Below are positions 17,334 to 26,195 of a DNA stretch of 64,000 nucleotides, one piece after another. A model generated the notes under the pieces. The model did no database searches. It was not told the origin of the DNA and saw only the letters and a list, made by a program, of their open reading frames with translations. Numbering within the stretch: the stretch's first letter is position 1; every line of letters begins with the position of its first letter. The position numbers were made by a program, and so were the translations under genes. This stretch comes from CAVPMW01 sp963706515 (GTDB lineage: Bacteria; Chloroflexota; Anaerolineae; Anaerolineales; UBA4823): contig CAVPMW010000020.1 of assembly GCA_963706515.1 (NCBI GenBank), forward strand, positions 1-64,000, written 5' to 3'.

Positions 17334-18776
17334 ATGAATAAATCAACCAGCAAGAAATTGTATGCAATAGCCACCCTGGGGATGCTGCTGGCTATGGTGC
17401 TCGGCGCCTGCTCGGCACCTCCCCAAGCCACCCAGGACGTGGCTTCAATCCAGACCCAAGCTGCGAAAGACACCCTGGCTCAGATCACTGCCAATGCGCC
17501 GGCGCCGGTGGAGGTGCCTCCGACCCAGGCGCCAGCCCCCGTGCCCACGGTGAACCCCAACCTCCCGGTGGCAGTGATCCCAACTGCCGTCCCAGGTCAG
17601 CCAGGCGTGGTCGCCAAGGTGAATACCACTATCAACAGCGGTCCCGGAGATAACTACATTCTATATTCATCCTTCCTCGGCGGTGCATCTGCCATCGTCG
17701 TTGGGAAGAGTGAAGATGGGCTGTGGTGGGCAATTGCTGTTCCAGTTGCTCCAAATCAGACCGGCTGGGTCAACGGCGAATTTGTCACTGCGAGTAATGC
17801 GGATAGTGTCCCAGTTCTACCCACTCCACCGGTGCCGCCAACCGTCGAGCTGGTTCCTCCCGGACCGGACGACCCGCAAGCTACCGCGCTGGCCAATGTT
17901 TACGTGCGCAGCGGACCGTCCACAGCTTACCCGGCATATGGCGTGGCTCCCACCGGCGCTCTCGCCAGAGTCCTGGGCAAGAGTGTGGACAGCCAATGGT
18001 GGGTGGTGCGCCTCAATCCTGCTAATGTAGGAACCGGATACGGCTGGGTGCTGGCGCAATATACCTCTGCTAAAAACGTGCAGGATGTCCCGACCATTCA
18101 AACCCCCCAGCCGGCCGCGCAATACGTGCCGCCCCCGCCTCCCTCGGGTGCGCCGTCAGCCACCGCCGTTGAACCAGTCAACGTACGCAGCGGACCGGGC
18201 ACCAACTACCCGGTGCTGGTGGTGGCGCCTGCCGGAGCTACCGGTGAAGTAACGGGTAAAAACTCCGACGGCACGTGGTGGCAGGTGAAGCTCCCCACCC
18301 AGTACTCTGCATCCGGTGTGGGTTGGGTTTCCGCCGATTACGTCACCACTCAAAATACGGATAGCGTAGCAGTCGTCGAAGCTCCACCGCCGCCTCCAAC
18401 GGTCGCCCCGACCCCGGCGCCTCCCAGCGGCGGCGCATCCAGCGGGTGCCAGCTCGTCTCCCAGACGCCGACCGACGGCACGACCTTCACCATCGGTGCG
18501 CCGTTCAATACGACCTGGGTGATCAAGAACACAGGCACCCAAAAATGGTCTTCCGGTGAATATGATTTCATGTTCGTGGGCGCAGCGAACAATGTCTATC
18601 TGCACACGGGACCAGACGTCTACGACCTGGCGACGAATGTTGATCCAGGCGCAACCTACAACTTCACCGTGCCGATGCTGGCGCCTTTCGGTCCAGGGCA
18701 ATTTGGCGAGGTGTGGCAGCTGGTGCTCGGGAGCAAACCAGTCTGCGAGTTCTACGTGTACATTACTGTGCCTTAG
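17334..18776 (+). CDS. SH3-repeat lipoprotein with NBR1-like Ig domain
   Basis: 480 residues. The lipobox VLGAC (about residues 22-26) marks a lipoprotein. A Pro-rich tether leads to three bacterial SH3 domains (about 90-155, 185-250, 280-345). Each has the pattern V(Y/N)VRSGPxTxYP then W(W)xV(R/K)L and GWV, the first being the most diverged (INSGPGDNY). A Pro/Thr linker precedes a C-terminal domain (about 375-480) with TTWVIKNTGTQKWSSGEY and FGEVWQLV, matching the NBR1-type Ig-like domain seen in many Chloroflexota surface proteins. It probably binds cell-wall or surface polymer. AAGGAG precedes the start, and a hairpin follows at 18869-18895. Confidence 0.85.
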   Translation: MNKSTSKKLYAIATLGMLLAMVLGACSAPPQATQDVASIQTQAAKDTLAQITANAPAPVEVPPTQAPAPVPTVNPNLPVAVIPTAVPGQPGVVAKVNTTINSGPGDNYILYSSFLGGASAIVVGKSEDGLWWAIAVPVAPNQTGWVNGEFVTASNADSVPVLPTPPVPPTVELVPPGPDDPQATALANVYVRSGPSTAYPAYGVAPTGALARVLGKSVDSQWWVVRLNPANVGTGYGWVLAQYTSAKNVQDVPTIQTPQPAAQYVPPPPPSGAPSATAVEPVNVRSGPGTNYPVLVVAPAGATGEVTGKNSDGTWWQVKLPTQYSASGVGWVSADYVTTQNTDSVAVVEAPPPPPTVAPTPAPPSGGASSGCQLVSQTPTDGTTFTIGAPFNTTWVIKNTGTQKWSSGEYDFMFVGAANNVYLHTGPDVYDLATNVDPGATYNFTVPMLAPFGPGQFGEVWQLVLGSKPVCEFYVYITVP

Positions 18777-18868
18777 CACGCAGGACAGAGATGGAGTAGC
18801 AAAGGCCGGATTTCGATACCCGACCAAGACGGGGGAAATCGCCAACAAGCGTACAGAAGAACAGAATT

Positions 18869-18900
18869 GACCCTCGGGATATCTACCCGAGGGTCGATTT
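18869..18900 (+). terminator. Hairpin terminator of the SH3 lipoprotein gene
   Basis: A perfect 10-bp stem GACCCTCGGG / CCCGAGGGTC with a 7-base loop, followed by the modest T-rich run GATTTGTTG. It lies 93 bases after the stop codon. Confidence 0.6.
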
Positions 18901-18990
18901 GTTGGCGGCTATGGAAAGCCGCCCTACACCTTCTTCGTAGGGCAGGTTTCCGATACCTGCCCGTGAACTGCGGCAATGGAATGCCGCCTG
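18900..18990. repeat. Dispersed repeat, family A
   Basis: GGCGGCTATGGAAAGCCGCC is followed by GTAGGGCAGGTTTCCGATACC and a third arm TGCGGCAATGGAATGCCGCC. These are the same palindromic words as at 17032, 30420 and 33857, here in a different order. Confidence 0.65.
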
Positions 18991-18994
18991 AAAA

Positions 18995-19030
18995 CAAAAT
19001 AACTCCGGATAAACCGGAGCTATTTTAGAT
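18995..19030 (-). terminator. Hairpin terminator of hsp20
   Basis: CTCCGG-ATAAA-CCGGAG (19003-19019). On the minus strand it is followed by TTATTTTGTTTTC, a normal intrinsic terminator placed just after the Hsp20 stop. Confidence 0.6.
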
Positions 19031-19046
19031 ATCGCGAGTGGGTTGT

Positions 19047-19529
19047 TTAGTTCTTGCTGGCAGCGCTCTTAATTTTACCCTCGAGGATAGGGGTCTTTGC
19101 CTGGATCGTGATGCGCTTCGGCTTGACTTCCTCGGCCTTGGGCAGGCGCAGGGTCAGCACACCGGCATCGAAGCTGGCCTGGATCAGGTTGGCATCGACC
19201 TCAACAGGCAGGCGCACCTGGCGGTACAGCTTCCCGTGGAAACGCTCGTGCAGATGGTAATTGGTGTCTTCTCTGACTTCGTCCTGTTTCACTTCACCCT
19301 GAATAGTCAGGGTGTCGTTGGTGAAGGTGATATCCAGGTCATCCGGCTGCACCCCGGGAAGCGAAGCCTTGACCACAAACTCATTTACGTCCTCGATGAC
19401 GTCCAGCGCCATCGGGTAAGTGCTCTGCTCGGCGTCGGTATAGCGACGCTCGACGGCCTCGTCCCACATGCGGTCCATCACACGACGCAGAGTATTCATT
19501 TCTCGAACTGGTTCCCAACGTGTAAGCAT
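19047..19529 (-). CDS. Hsp20 family small heat-shock protein
   Basis: 160 residues from ATG 19529, chosen because GGAGG lies about six bases upstream; the in-frame ATG at 19547 lies before that site. The N-terminal arm is MLTRWEPVREMNTLRRVMDRMWDE. The alpha-crystallin domain (about 45-135) contains VKASLPGVQPDDLDI and the conserved closing motif AGVLTLRLPK. The usual IXI tail is present in weak form (KRITIQ). It acts as an ATP-independent holdase chaperone in the cytoplasm. No CIRCE element is visible upstream. A TATAAA word lies at about 19585-19592 on the minus strand. Confidence 0.95.
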   Translation of the reverse strand: MLTRWEPVREMNTLRRVMDRMWDEAVERRYTDAEQSTYPMALDVIEDVNEFVVKASLPGVQPDDLDITFTNDTLTIQGEVKQDEVREDTNYHLHERFHGKLYRQVRLPVEVDANLIQASFDAGVLTLRLPKAEEVKPKRITIQAKTPILEGKIKSAASKN

Positions 19530-19697
19530 TTTTAACCTCCGATACATAGGTAGATATTTGGATTTGATATTTATTCGATACTTTATTTATACCGTACCAG
19601 TGTAAGATCTATGTAAGCGGAGTATCATAGTTTTATATGAGTTTTATAGAAATTAATATAACAAAATTATGGAACAGTCCAGGCTCGCCCACTAAAA

Positions 19698-20626
19698 TTA
19701 TCCTGAGGCGCTGAGCAAATCTTCCACCAGCTCCTGGGTCTTCAAGGCTTCCCAGGCTGTGGTTTCCGGCTGCGCGCGGGTGCGCACGCAATCCAGGAAA
19801 TGGGCTACCTGGTCGTGGAAACCGCGCCCATGCAAGGTGCTTCTCCAGGATGAAGCGTAGGCTTCTTCCCATACTCGCTGCTCCTCGCCCTGGACGAAGA
19901 CCAGCCGCGATGAAGGCATCGACGTACAGCGAGGCACCATCGCCGTGCAGGGCGTACTGCTCCTGCCAGCTGCCCGGCGCGCATACTGGAAAGGATAGCC
20001 GCTTGCCCGCCCCGCTCCAGGGCGACCAGGCTCGCCGCCCCACTGAACTTCCCGTCCTCCACCCGCTGCTCGGTGCGGATCGCTTTGCCTTCCCCGCAAA
20101 AGAAACGCAGGATATCCACCAGGTGGACCAGCTCTTCGGTGTAGTGCTGGCGCAGATCGGAGTGATAGCCTCTGGAGCGGTGCTTCTGCAGGACAGCAAT
20201 CCCCACCGTGCGCCCCGCCCAGAGCTCGCGTGCCTGCCGGTGGAGGGGTGCAAACCGGCGGTTGAAGCCAACCATCAGGATGCGCCCTGCTAAATCCGCC
20301 TGTTCCGCCAGCGAACGCGCCTCCTGGCTGGTGCCAGCCGCAGGCTTTTCCAGGTACACGTCGCAGCCCGCCTCCAGCAGCGTGCGAGCCAGGCTGGCGT
20401 GAGTAGGAGTGGGGGTCAGTACGAAAGCCGCCTGGGGCTGCCAGTCGAGCAGCGCCTGCAGGTCGGTGGTGCCGCGAGCGACGCGGTATTGGGATTGCAG
20501 GCTGGCGAGGACCTCCTGCCGGCGAGTGCAGAAGAGCGGCTCGACACCCTCCCAGGCTGCCAGCAGGGGCAGGTATGCTTTGCGGGCGATCTCGCCCAAT
20601 CCGATGACGGCTACGCGGATAGTCAT
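19698..20626 (-). CDS. Gfo/Idh/MocA family oxidoreductase (two frameshifts)
   Basis: About 309 residues from ATG 20626 (MTIRVAVIGLGEIARKAYLP). The Rossmann GxGxxA motif is VIGLGEIA and the family's Lys motif is CDVYLEKPAAG (about 92-102). The catalytic-region HYTEELVHLVDILRFF follows. The frame changes near 19975 (after SMRAGQ, to CAPGSWQEQYALHGDGASLYVDAF) and again near 19915 (to VQGEEQRVWEEAY and the terminal DQVAHFLDCVRTRAQPET). Bridged, the length and order of motifs are normal. These NAD(P)-dependent enzymes oxidise sugars, inositols or sugar derivatives, and the substrate cannot be told. It is adjacent to a DUF3237 gene on the same strand. Confidence 0.85.
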
Positions 20627-20748
20627 GGCTGGTTTCCATAAATTGAATATGTGGTTAGATGAAACGCAAGGCGCGTCTTTCTGCTCGCAAGATAAGCCTG
20701 GGGGCGGTTTTGTACGTGCCCGGGTAGACGCATCAGGCTGAACCCCTT

Positions 20749-21183
20749 TTATACCGTTTCGTGGATGCAAACGTAGACCCGTGCTCGCATCCGACCCGCT
20801 TCAATTACTCCTTCTAAGACGCACAAAGCCGTGTTTAACCATTCATACCGCTGAGCTTCAGTCTCAAATAACATGCGCAACAATTGCTGCCCTTGCTCAC
20901 CCTTGAATGTTGTGCGGCCTTGTAGGCTGAAGAGCAGGATGGCTCCGTCGTCGCTTAGAATCACGCCATGTGCATCGGGCAGCATGGCGCCATCACCGCG
21001 CCGGTGAGGGTGATTTACCCAGCGTACAGTGCCATTTAATCCTTGACTATAGATTTTTCCATCGCCTTCACCATAACCACTGCCATCCTCCGCCGCGTAT
21101 GGCCGGACGAGCACGAACTCGGTACCGAAGGCTGGCAATTCTCGGTAAGTGAGTTCCATATCACAAAGATATTCAAGGCGCAT
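20749..21183 (-). CDS. DUF3237 family protein
   Basis: 144 residues from ATG 21183 (GGAGAG seven bases upstream). The chain shows the DUF3237 pattern: an early GxGxGxxDGKIY segment (GSGYGEGDGKIYSQGLNG), then VNHPHRRGDGAMLPDAHGVI and the LSDDGAILLFSLQGR strand. A FETEAQRYEWLNTALCVLEG region precedes the final VYVCIHE strand. The fold is a small beta barrel of unknown activity. It lies 122 bases upstream of the Gfo/Idh/MocA gene and may share its transcript. The frame is clean. Confidence 0.75.
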   Translation of the reverse strand: MRLEYLCDMELTYRELPAFGTEFVLVRPYAAEDGSGYGEGDGKIYSQGLNGTVRWVNHPHRRGDGAMLPDAHGVILSDDGAILLFSLQGRTTFKGEQGQQLLRMLFETEAQRYEWLNTALCVLEGVIEAGRMRARVYVCIHETV

Positions 21184-21321
21184 GTACTTCTCTCCGGTAG
21201 TCTCGAATACGATTTCGGGTGGGTAACGTTATTGCTCTGAATTTGATCGGTCATCAACAGATTTCTATTATAGCCTCCCTGATAGATATGTTTTACGCCC
21301 ATTTACGCAAATTTAATATTA

Positions 21322-21349
21322 TTGACTTTTTATAAAATTCAGGTAAGAT
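21322..21349 (+). promoter_or_regulatory. Promoter of the Lrp-led catabolic run
   Basis: TTGACT (21322-21327), a 16-base spacer, then TAAGAT (21344-21349), about 43 bases before ATG 21392. The surrounding AT-rich DNA would suit Lrp-type autoregulation. Confidence 0.45.
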
Positions 21350-21391
21350 GGAATTATCAATTGTCGAATCCGGCAAAAAATAAGCTAAATT

Positions 21392-21859
21392 ATGTATATT
21401 ATTGACGCAATTGACATAAAAATTGTCAATTTACTCGTCGATGACGGACGGAAGACCTGCGCCGAAATAGCCCGCCTGATCGGGGATGTCTCGGAGCGCT
21501 CCGTCCGTTATCGTTTAGAGCGCATGCTTTCCGAGGGCTTGATCCAGATCAACGCGATCGTAAAGCCAAGAGCGCTGGGCTATACGATTGTCGCCGATGT
21601 ATGGATGGAGGTGGAAGCCAATTTTATACTGGAGGTCGCGCAAAAAATGGCTGAATTTGAGCATGTCACGTACGTCGCGTGCGCTATCGGCGAGACAGAC
21701 ATCAGCGTGCAGCTCGTCGGTCACGATGCGAATGAAATTTACCACTTCGTCACAGAAGTGATCGGAAAGACGCCTGGCGTCCGTAAAACGACCACTGCCA
21801 TCGTTCCTTTGGTACTTAAAGATGTGTACCAGTGGAAAATCCCGAGCGAGCATAATTAG
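21392..21859 (+). CDS. Lrp/AsnC family transcriptional regulator
   Basis: 155 residues. The N-terminal helix-turn-helix (residues 5-55) reads IDIKIVNLLVDDGRKTCAEIARLI followed by the recognition helix SERSVRYRLERMLSEGLI. The C-terminal RAM ligand domain (about 65-150) has the usual strand-helix pattern ending in TTTAIVPLVLKDVYQW. Lrp/AsnC proteins respond to amino acids. Its position 11 bases before an aminotransferase, and ahead of a dehydrogenase, an amino-acid permease and an aldehyde oxidoreductase, points to control of amino-acid or polyamine breakdown. Autoregulation is likely. Confidence 0.9.
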   Translation: MYIIDAIDIKIVNLLVDDGRKTCAEIARLIGDVSERSVRYRLERMLSEGLIQINAIVKPRALGYTIVADVWMEVEANFILEVAQKMAEFEHVTYVACAIGETDISVQLVGHDANEIYHFVTEVIGKTPGVRKTTTAIVPLVLKDVYQWKIPSEHN

Positions 21860-21870
21860 GAGCCAGCCTT

Positions 21871-23226
21871 ATGCAAAACCTTAACCAGGCATTGGATTAC
21901 TCGGCAAAATGGATCGATTTAATTAAAAGTGCAGAAATTCCAGAGGACACCGGAAAGTGGATCATAGAGGAAAGCAAATGTAATTTTGCAGAATATTTTA
22001 ACCGGGGCTGGCTTGACTACCGCAAGTCCATCACCGAGGCCGGCGATTGGGCAGCGACTGAATGGAGCGGCTCTGGGGCCGTTTTCAGGGACGTCCTGGG
22101 GCGCGAATATATCGATTGCCTGGGCGGGTTTGGCATGATGGATTTGGGTTGGAGCCACCCCGAGGTGGTCGCCTCGGTTAGAGCCCAGCTCGGCCGCACG
22201 CCGATGCCCAGCCAGGAGCTGATCGACCCGCTGCGCGGCGTCCTGGCCCACCTGCTGGCGGATATCACCCCGGGTGATATCCGTTACAGCTTCTTTGCTG
22301 CGAGTGGGACCGAAGCCATCGAAGGAGCGATCAAGCTGGCGAAGATGTACACGCATAAAACCGGGTTCATCGTTGCGGTAAAAGCCTTCCATGGCAAAAC
22401 GATGGGCTCGCTGAGCATGATGGGGAAAAGCGATTACCGCCAACCCCCGGGGATCCTCTATGGAGGACCGGTCTACCACGTCCCATTTGGAGATGCGGAT
22501 GCCGTCGAGCAGCAGCTGGATATCTGCCAGAAGGTCGGCGTAGAGCTGGCAGGTGTGCTCTTCGAGCCGATCCAGGGGGAGGCCGGGGCCATCGTCCCAC
22601 CGGATGACTTCTGGCCGCGGGTGCGCGAGCTCACCCAGGCATACGGAGTACTCCTGATTGCTGACGAAGTGCAAACCGGATTGGGTCGCACCGGCAAGCT
22701 GTGGGGGCTGGATCACTGGGGAGTGGTGCCAGATATCCTGGCAATAGCTAAGTCGCTGGGAGGCGGAGTGATGCCGGTAAGCGCCTTCTGCTCTACCGAA
22801 GAGATCTGGCAGCCGATGATGTTCCCCAACCCGTTCATCCACACGACTACAACAGGCGGAGGCGCACTGGCGTGCAGCGCAGCAATCACTGCGATCAATG
22901 TGACCCTGCGTGACCGCCTGTGGGAGCAAGCTGCTGCTAAAGGGGATTATCTGATCCCAAAGCTGGAAAGCCTGGCGAAGCGCTTCCCGCAGATCTTTGA
23001 CCGGATCACTGGCAAAGGCTTGTTGATAGGCATGCATTTCAAGGACGCGGAGGTCGGCTACAAGGTGGCTGCCGGATTATTCAAGCGCGGCGTATTGGTC
23101 TCAGGGACGCTGACCAGCGCGCACACCATTCGCATCGAACCGCCATTGGTGATCTCGTACGAACAGATCGATGCGGTTTTAAACAGATTGGAAGATACTC
23201 TGAAGGAAATTGCAGCGGAGATCTAA
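21871..23226 (+). CDS. Class III aminotransferase, putrescine-aminotransferase type
   Basis: 451 residues, start fixed by AGGAG before ATG 21871. It is PLP-dependent. The cofactor-binding SGTEAIEGAIKLA and AFHGKTMGSLSMMGK stretches precede the PLP Asp motif LLIADEVQTGLGRTGKLWG. The Schiff-base Lys is in PDILAIAKSLGGGVMP. The segments HVPFGD, NPFIHTTTTGGGALAC and ITAINVTL closely follow those of E. coli PatA/YgjG, which acts on putrescine, cadaverine and related diamines. Lysine or another omega-amino substrate is equally possible here. The product would be an amino-aldehyde, matching the aldehyde oxidoreductase downstream. Lrp regulator upstream, saccharopine dehydrogenase-like gene 56 bases downstream. 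Confidence 0.88.
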   Translation: MQNLNQALDYSAKWIDLIKSAEIPEDTGKWIIEESKCNFAEYFNRGWLDYRKSITEAGDWAATEWSGSGAVFRDVLGREYIDCLGGFGMMDLGWSHPEVVASVRAQLGRTPMPSQELIDPLRGVLAHLLADITPGDIRYSFFAASGTEAIEGAIKLAKMYTHKTGFIVAVKAFHGKTMGSLSMMGKSDYRQPPGILYGGPVYHVPFGDADAVEQQLDICQKVGVELAGVLFEPIQGEAGAIVPPDDFWPRVRELTQAYGVLLIADEVQTGLGRTGKLWGLDHWGVVPDILAIAKSLGGGVMPVSAFCSTEEIWQPMMFPNPFIHTTTTGGGALACSAAITAINVTLRDRLWEQAAAKGDYLIPKLESLAKRFPQIFDRITGKGLLIGMHFKDAEVGYKVAAGLFKRGVLVSGTLTSAHTIRIEPPLVISYEQIDAVLNRLEDTLKEIAAEI

Positions 23227-23282
23227 GACTAGTAATCCAAACAAAGTAAGGAATATCAATAAAAAAAACATAAGGAGGCAAA

Positions 23283-24497
23283 ATGAAGGTATTACTGGTC
23301 GGCGTGGGGGGTGTTGGCGAGGCAATTGCGGTGATGGCTGGACGCAGGCCTTGGGCTGAAAAAATCGTCCTGGCAGACTATAACCTGGAACGGGCAAAGG
23401 AGGTACAGGCAAAGCTAAAGGATACCGCCCGCTTCCCGGTAGAGTTTGTCGACGCCGGACGCCAGACTCTGATCGAGGACCTGGCGCGCAAGTACAAAGT
23501 CGACCTGGTCATGAATGCCTGTGACCCATCCTTCAACGTGCCCATCTTCGAGGCAGCATTTGCATACGGCTGCACCTATATGGACATGGCGATGTCGCTT
23601 TCAGAACCTCACCCAGTGGATCCCTATCATAAAACCGGCATCAAGCTGGGTGATTACCAGTTCGAGCGAGCTGAGCAGTGGGAAAAGAAAGGGCTGCTCG
23701 CACTGCTTGGGTTGGGGGTTGAGCCGGGGATGGCGGATGTTTTCGCCCGTTATGCCCAGGACCACCTTTTTGATGAGATCGAGGAGATTGGCGTGCGGGA
23801 TGGCGCCAACCTGGAGGTGCGCGGCTACGAGTTCGCACCCAACTTCTCCATTTGGACGACGATCGAGGAATGCCTCAATCCACCGATCATTTGGGAGAAG
23901 GGTCGAGGCTGGTATACCACTGAACCATTCTCCGAGCCGGAGGCATTTACCTTCCCGGAAGGCATCGGAACAGTAGAGTGTGTCAACGTCGAGCACGAGG
24001 AAGTGCTGCTGGTGCCACGCTGGGTGAAGTGCAAGCGGGTCACCTTTAAATACGGCCTAGGTGACCAGTTCATCGGTGTATTGAAGACGATCAAGATGCT
24101 CGGCCTGGATAATAAAGAGCCGATCACGGTGAAAGGGGTTGAGGTGGCACCCCGGGATGTGGTGGCAGCCTGCCTGCCCGACCCGGCTCACCTGGGCGAC
24201 CGCATGTTTGGGAAAACATGTGCAGGGACCTGGGTGAAAGGAACCCGGGCTGGTAAACCGCGCCAGGTTTACCTGTACCAGGTGGCAGATAACGAGGAGT
24301 GCATGCGCGAATGGGGGGTACAGTCAGTGGTCGCCCAGACCGGCTTCAATGCAGTCGTCGGCTGGGACCTGCTGCAGAGCGGCGCCTGGCAGGGAGTGGG
24401 TGTTCTGGGACCGGAGGCATTCGATCCGGCTCCCTTTGTAGAGAAGATGGCGGATTACGGGTTCCCTTACGGGATGGTGGAAATGCAAGCCATTTAA
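23283..24497 (+). CDS. Saccharopine dehydrogenase family protein
   Basis: 404 residues with AAGGAGG before ATG 23283. The N-terminal Rossmann fold has KVLLVGVGGVGEAIAVMAG and an acidic residue after the second strand (LADYNLERA), typical of NAD(P) binding. The family's NACDPSFNVPIFEAAFAYG motif lies near residue 80. A large substrate domain (about 125-350) follows. Characterised relatives make or split saccharopine, or act as carboxynorspermidine dehydrogenase. Between a diamine-type aminotransferase and an amino-acid permease, either a lysine or a polyamine role would fit. The frame is intact and it sits in the middle of a five-gene same-strand run. Confidence 0.88.
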   Translation: MKVLLVGVGGVGEAIAVMAGRRPWAEKIVLADYNLERAKEVQAKLKDTARFPVEFVDAGRQTLIEDLARKYKVDLVMNACDPSFNVPIFEAAFAYGCTYMDMAMSLSEPHPVDPYHKTGIKLGDYQFERAEQWEKKGLLALLGLGVEPGMADVFARYAQDHLFDEIEEIGVRDGANLEVRGYEFAPNFSIWTTIEECLNPPIIWEKGRGWYTTEPFSEPEAFTFPEGIGTVECVNVEHEEVLLVPRWVKCKRVTFKYGLGDQFIGVLKTIKMLGLDNKEPITVKGVEVAPRDVVAACLPDPAHLGDRMFGKTCAGTWVKGTRAGKPRQVYLYQVADNEECMREWGVQSVVAQTGFNAVVGWDLLQSGAWQGVGVLGPEAFDPAPFVEKMADYGFPYGMVEMQAI

Positions 24498-24554
24498 AGG
24501 AAAATAATTGGGATTAAACAAATTAAGCCAATAATTTCAGTAAGGAGGAGCATT

Positions 24555-26132
24555 ATGGCAGAAGCAGACGTGATCCATCCGGAAGCAGCACCTGAGATCA
24601 AGCTCGAAGTCAAGAAGCTAAAACGCGAGATTACCTTATTGCCCCTATTCGGCTTAATGTATTTCACAGTGTGCGGCGGCTCGTTTGGCATCGAGCCGCT
24701 GGTTGGCAATTCCGGACCAATGTTGGCTATCATATTGGTCGTGCTGACGCCGCTCATATTCAGTCTCCCAAACGTCTTGATGGTTCGCGAGCTGAGCACA
24801 ATGATGCCCTCTGAAGGCGGATATTACCATTGGGTAAAGAAAGCCTTCGGTCCGTTCGCGGGCTTTATGGCAGGCTGGAACAACTGGGTGGTCTCCTGGC
24901 TGGATGTAACCATCTACCCGGTTTTGGCTGCCTACTACCTGAGCTTCTTCATCCCGCCGCTGGCAAATGGGACCACGATATTCGGCCGCGAAGTGTCGGC
25001 AAATTTCCTGTCCTGGATTGTAGCGATCATAGTAATCTGGGCAATCAGCCTGCTGCAGATGCGCGGAGCGCGCCTCTCGGGCTTGTTTACCAACTGGCTT
25101 GGCTTATTCATGATCATGCCCCTGGTAGTGCTGGCAGTGATGGGCATCTTCAACTGGATCCGTGGAGGGACAACCATTTCGCTACCCCTGCTGCCCAGCG
25201 GAGAATCGCTCACAGGCGCGTTCAGCGTTGGCTTATTCATCGTCATGTGGAACTATATGGGTTGGGAGCTGCCCAGTGTAGCTGGCGATGAGATCGTTAA
25301 CCCGCGCAAGACCTACCCCAGAGCGATGACCCTGGTATTGATCGCCGCGATCCTGACCTACATGCTGCCGATGCTCGGCGGCTTGTACGGCGGCGGCGGA
25401 GCGGATGGTCGCTACCAGTTATGGGGCATCGAAGGCGGCGATGAGGGCATCGGACCCGTGCTGGAAGAGTACGGAGTGACTCCGGAACAAATAGAGTCCT
25501 GGGGAGTCGATCCCAGCAGCTCGGTTGGCTGGGAGTTTCCGCAGATCGGGCAGGCAGTGGCGGAAGTTACGGGAGGCCCTACCGTAGGCCTGATCATGGG
25601 CGCCTGGCTCACGATTGCAGCGGTTTTGAGCATGTTGGGGCTGTTCACCGGTAACAGCCTGGGCGGCAGCCGGGTTCCATTCGCCCTGGCGGAGGATGGC
25701 ATGTTCCCCCGCTGGCTGGTGCGGGTCCATGACAAATGGGGCACTCCATGGATCGCCATTATTCTGGTGGGGATTATCTACTCGATCTTTTCCCTTTCCG
25801 CATTCGCCTTCCTGGTGGTAGCGGACGTTTTCATGCAGAGCCTGGTAATCCTGGCAGAATTCGCTGCCTTGTGGAAGTTTCGCATCACTGAGCCGGACCG
25901 GCCGCGCTGGCGCATGCCGTGGGGTTGGTTTGGTCTGATCTTGATCACGATCGGACCGGTCGCCATCATCTTGCTGGCAATCGGCAGCCAGTACGTGGAC
26001 GCGGGTTTCAGCTCGATCGGCTGGGCATTAGCCTTCATGCTCCTCGGTGCGATACTGTACTTCCCCATCCGCATGATCTACAAGAAAGGCGTTCCAGACG
26101 TCGATCCATACGAGGCGGCAATCGCAGATTGA
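24555..26132 (+). CDS. APC superfamily amino acid/polyamine permease
   Basis: 525 residues, AAGGAGG before ATG 24555. About twelve membrane helices. The first helix region holds the unwound substrate motif VCGGSFGIEPLVGNSGP, and helix three the APC phrase MPSEGGYYHWVKKAFGPFAGFMAGW. An extra soluble loop of about 70 residues, rich in Gly and acidic residues (GGGGADGRYQLWGIEGGDEG to EVTGG), lies between middle helices. It would import or exchange an amino acid or diamine for the enzymes encoded on either side. It starts 57 bases after the dehydrogenase stop. The frame is clean. Confidence 0.88.
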   Translation: MAEADVIHPEAAPEIKLEVKKLKREITLLPLFGLMYFTVCGGSFGIEPLVGNSGPMLAIILVVLTPLIFSLPNVLMVRELSTMMPSEGGYYHWVKKAFGPFAGFMAGWNNWVVSWLDVTIYPVLAAYYLSFFIPPLANGTTIFGREVSANFLSWIVAIIVIWAISLLQMRGARLSGLFTNWLGLFMIMPLVVLAVMGIFNWIRGGTTISLPLLPSGESLTGAFSVGLFIVMWNYMGWELPSVAGDEIVNPRKTYPRAMTLVLIAAILTYMLPMLGGLYGGGGADGRYQLWGIEGGDEGIGPVLEEYGVTPEQIESWGVDPSSSVGWEFPQIGQAVAEVTGGPTVGLIMGAWLTIAAVLSMLGLFTGNSLGGSRVPFALAEDGMFPRWLVRVHDKWGTPWIAIILVGIIYSIFSLSAFAFLVVADVFMQSLVILAEFAALWKFRITEPDRPRWRMPWGWFGLILITIGPVAIILLAIGSQYVDAGFSSIGWALAFMLLGAILYFPIRMIYKKGVPDVDPYEAAIAD

Positions 26133-26195
26133 TATAATTAGAACCTATCTGGTTGAAAAACTCGTTACCACGGACTTCCTTTTACGGAGGTAGTT

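Noticed and set aside
18156..18848. Long minus-strand frame (230 residues)
   Set aside because: It is opposite the SH3/NBR1-domain lipoprotein, whose domains are clear, and has no coding features of its own.
21919..23037. Long minus-strand frame (372 residues)
   Set aside because: Antisense to the putrescine-type aminotransferase with all catalytic motifs; composition typical of an antisense shadow.
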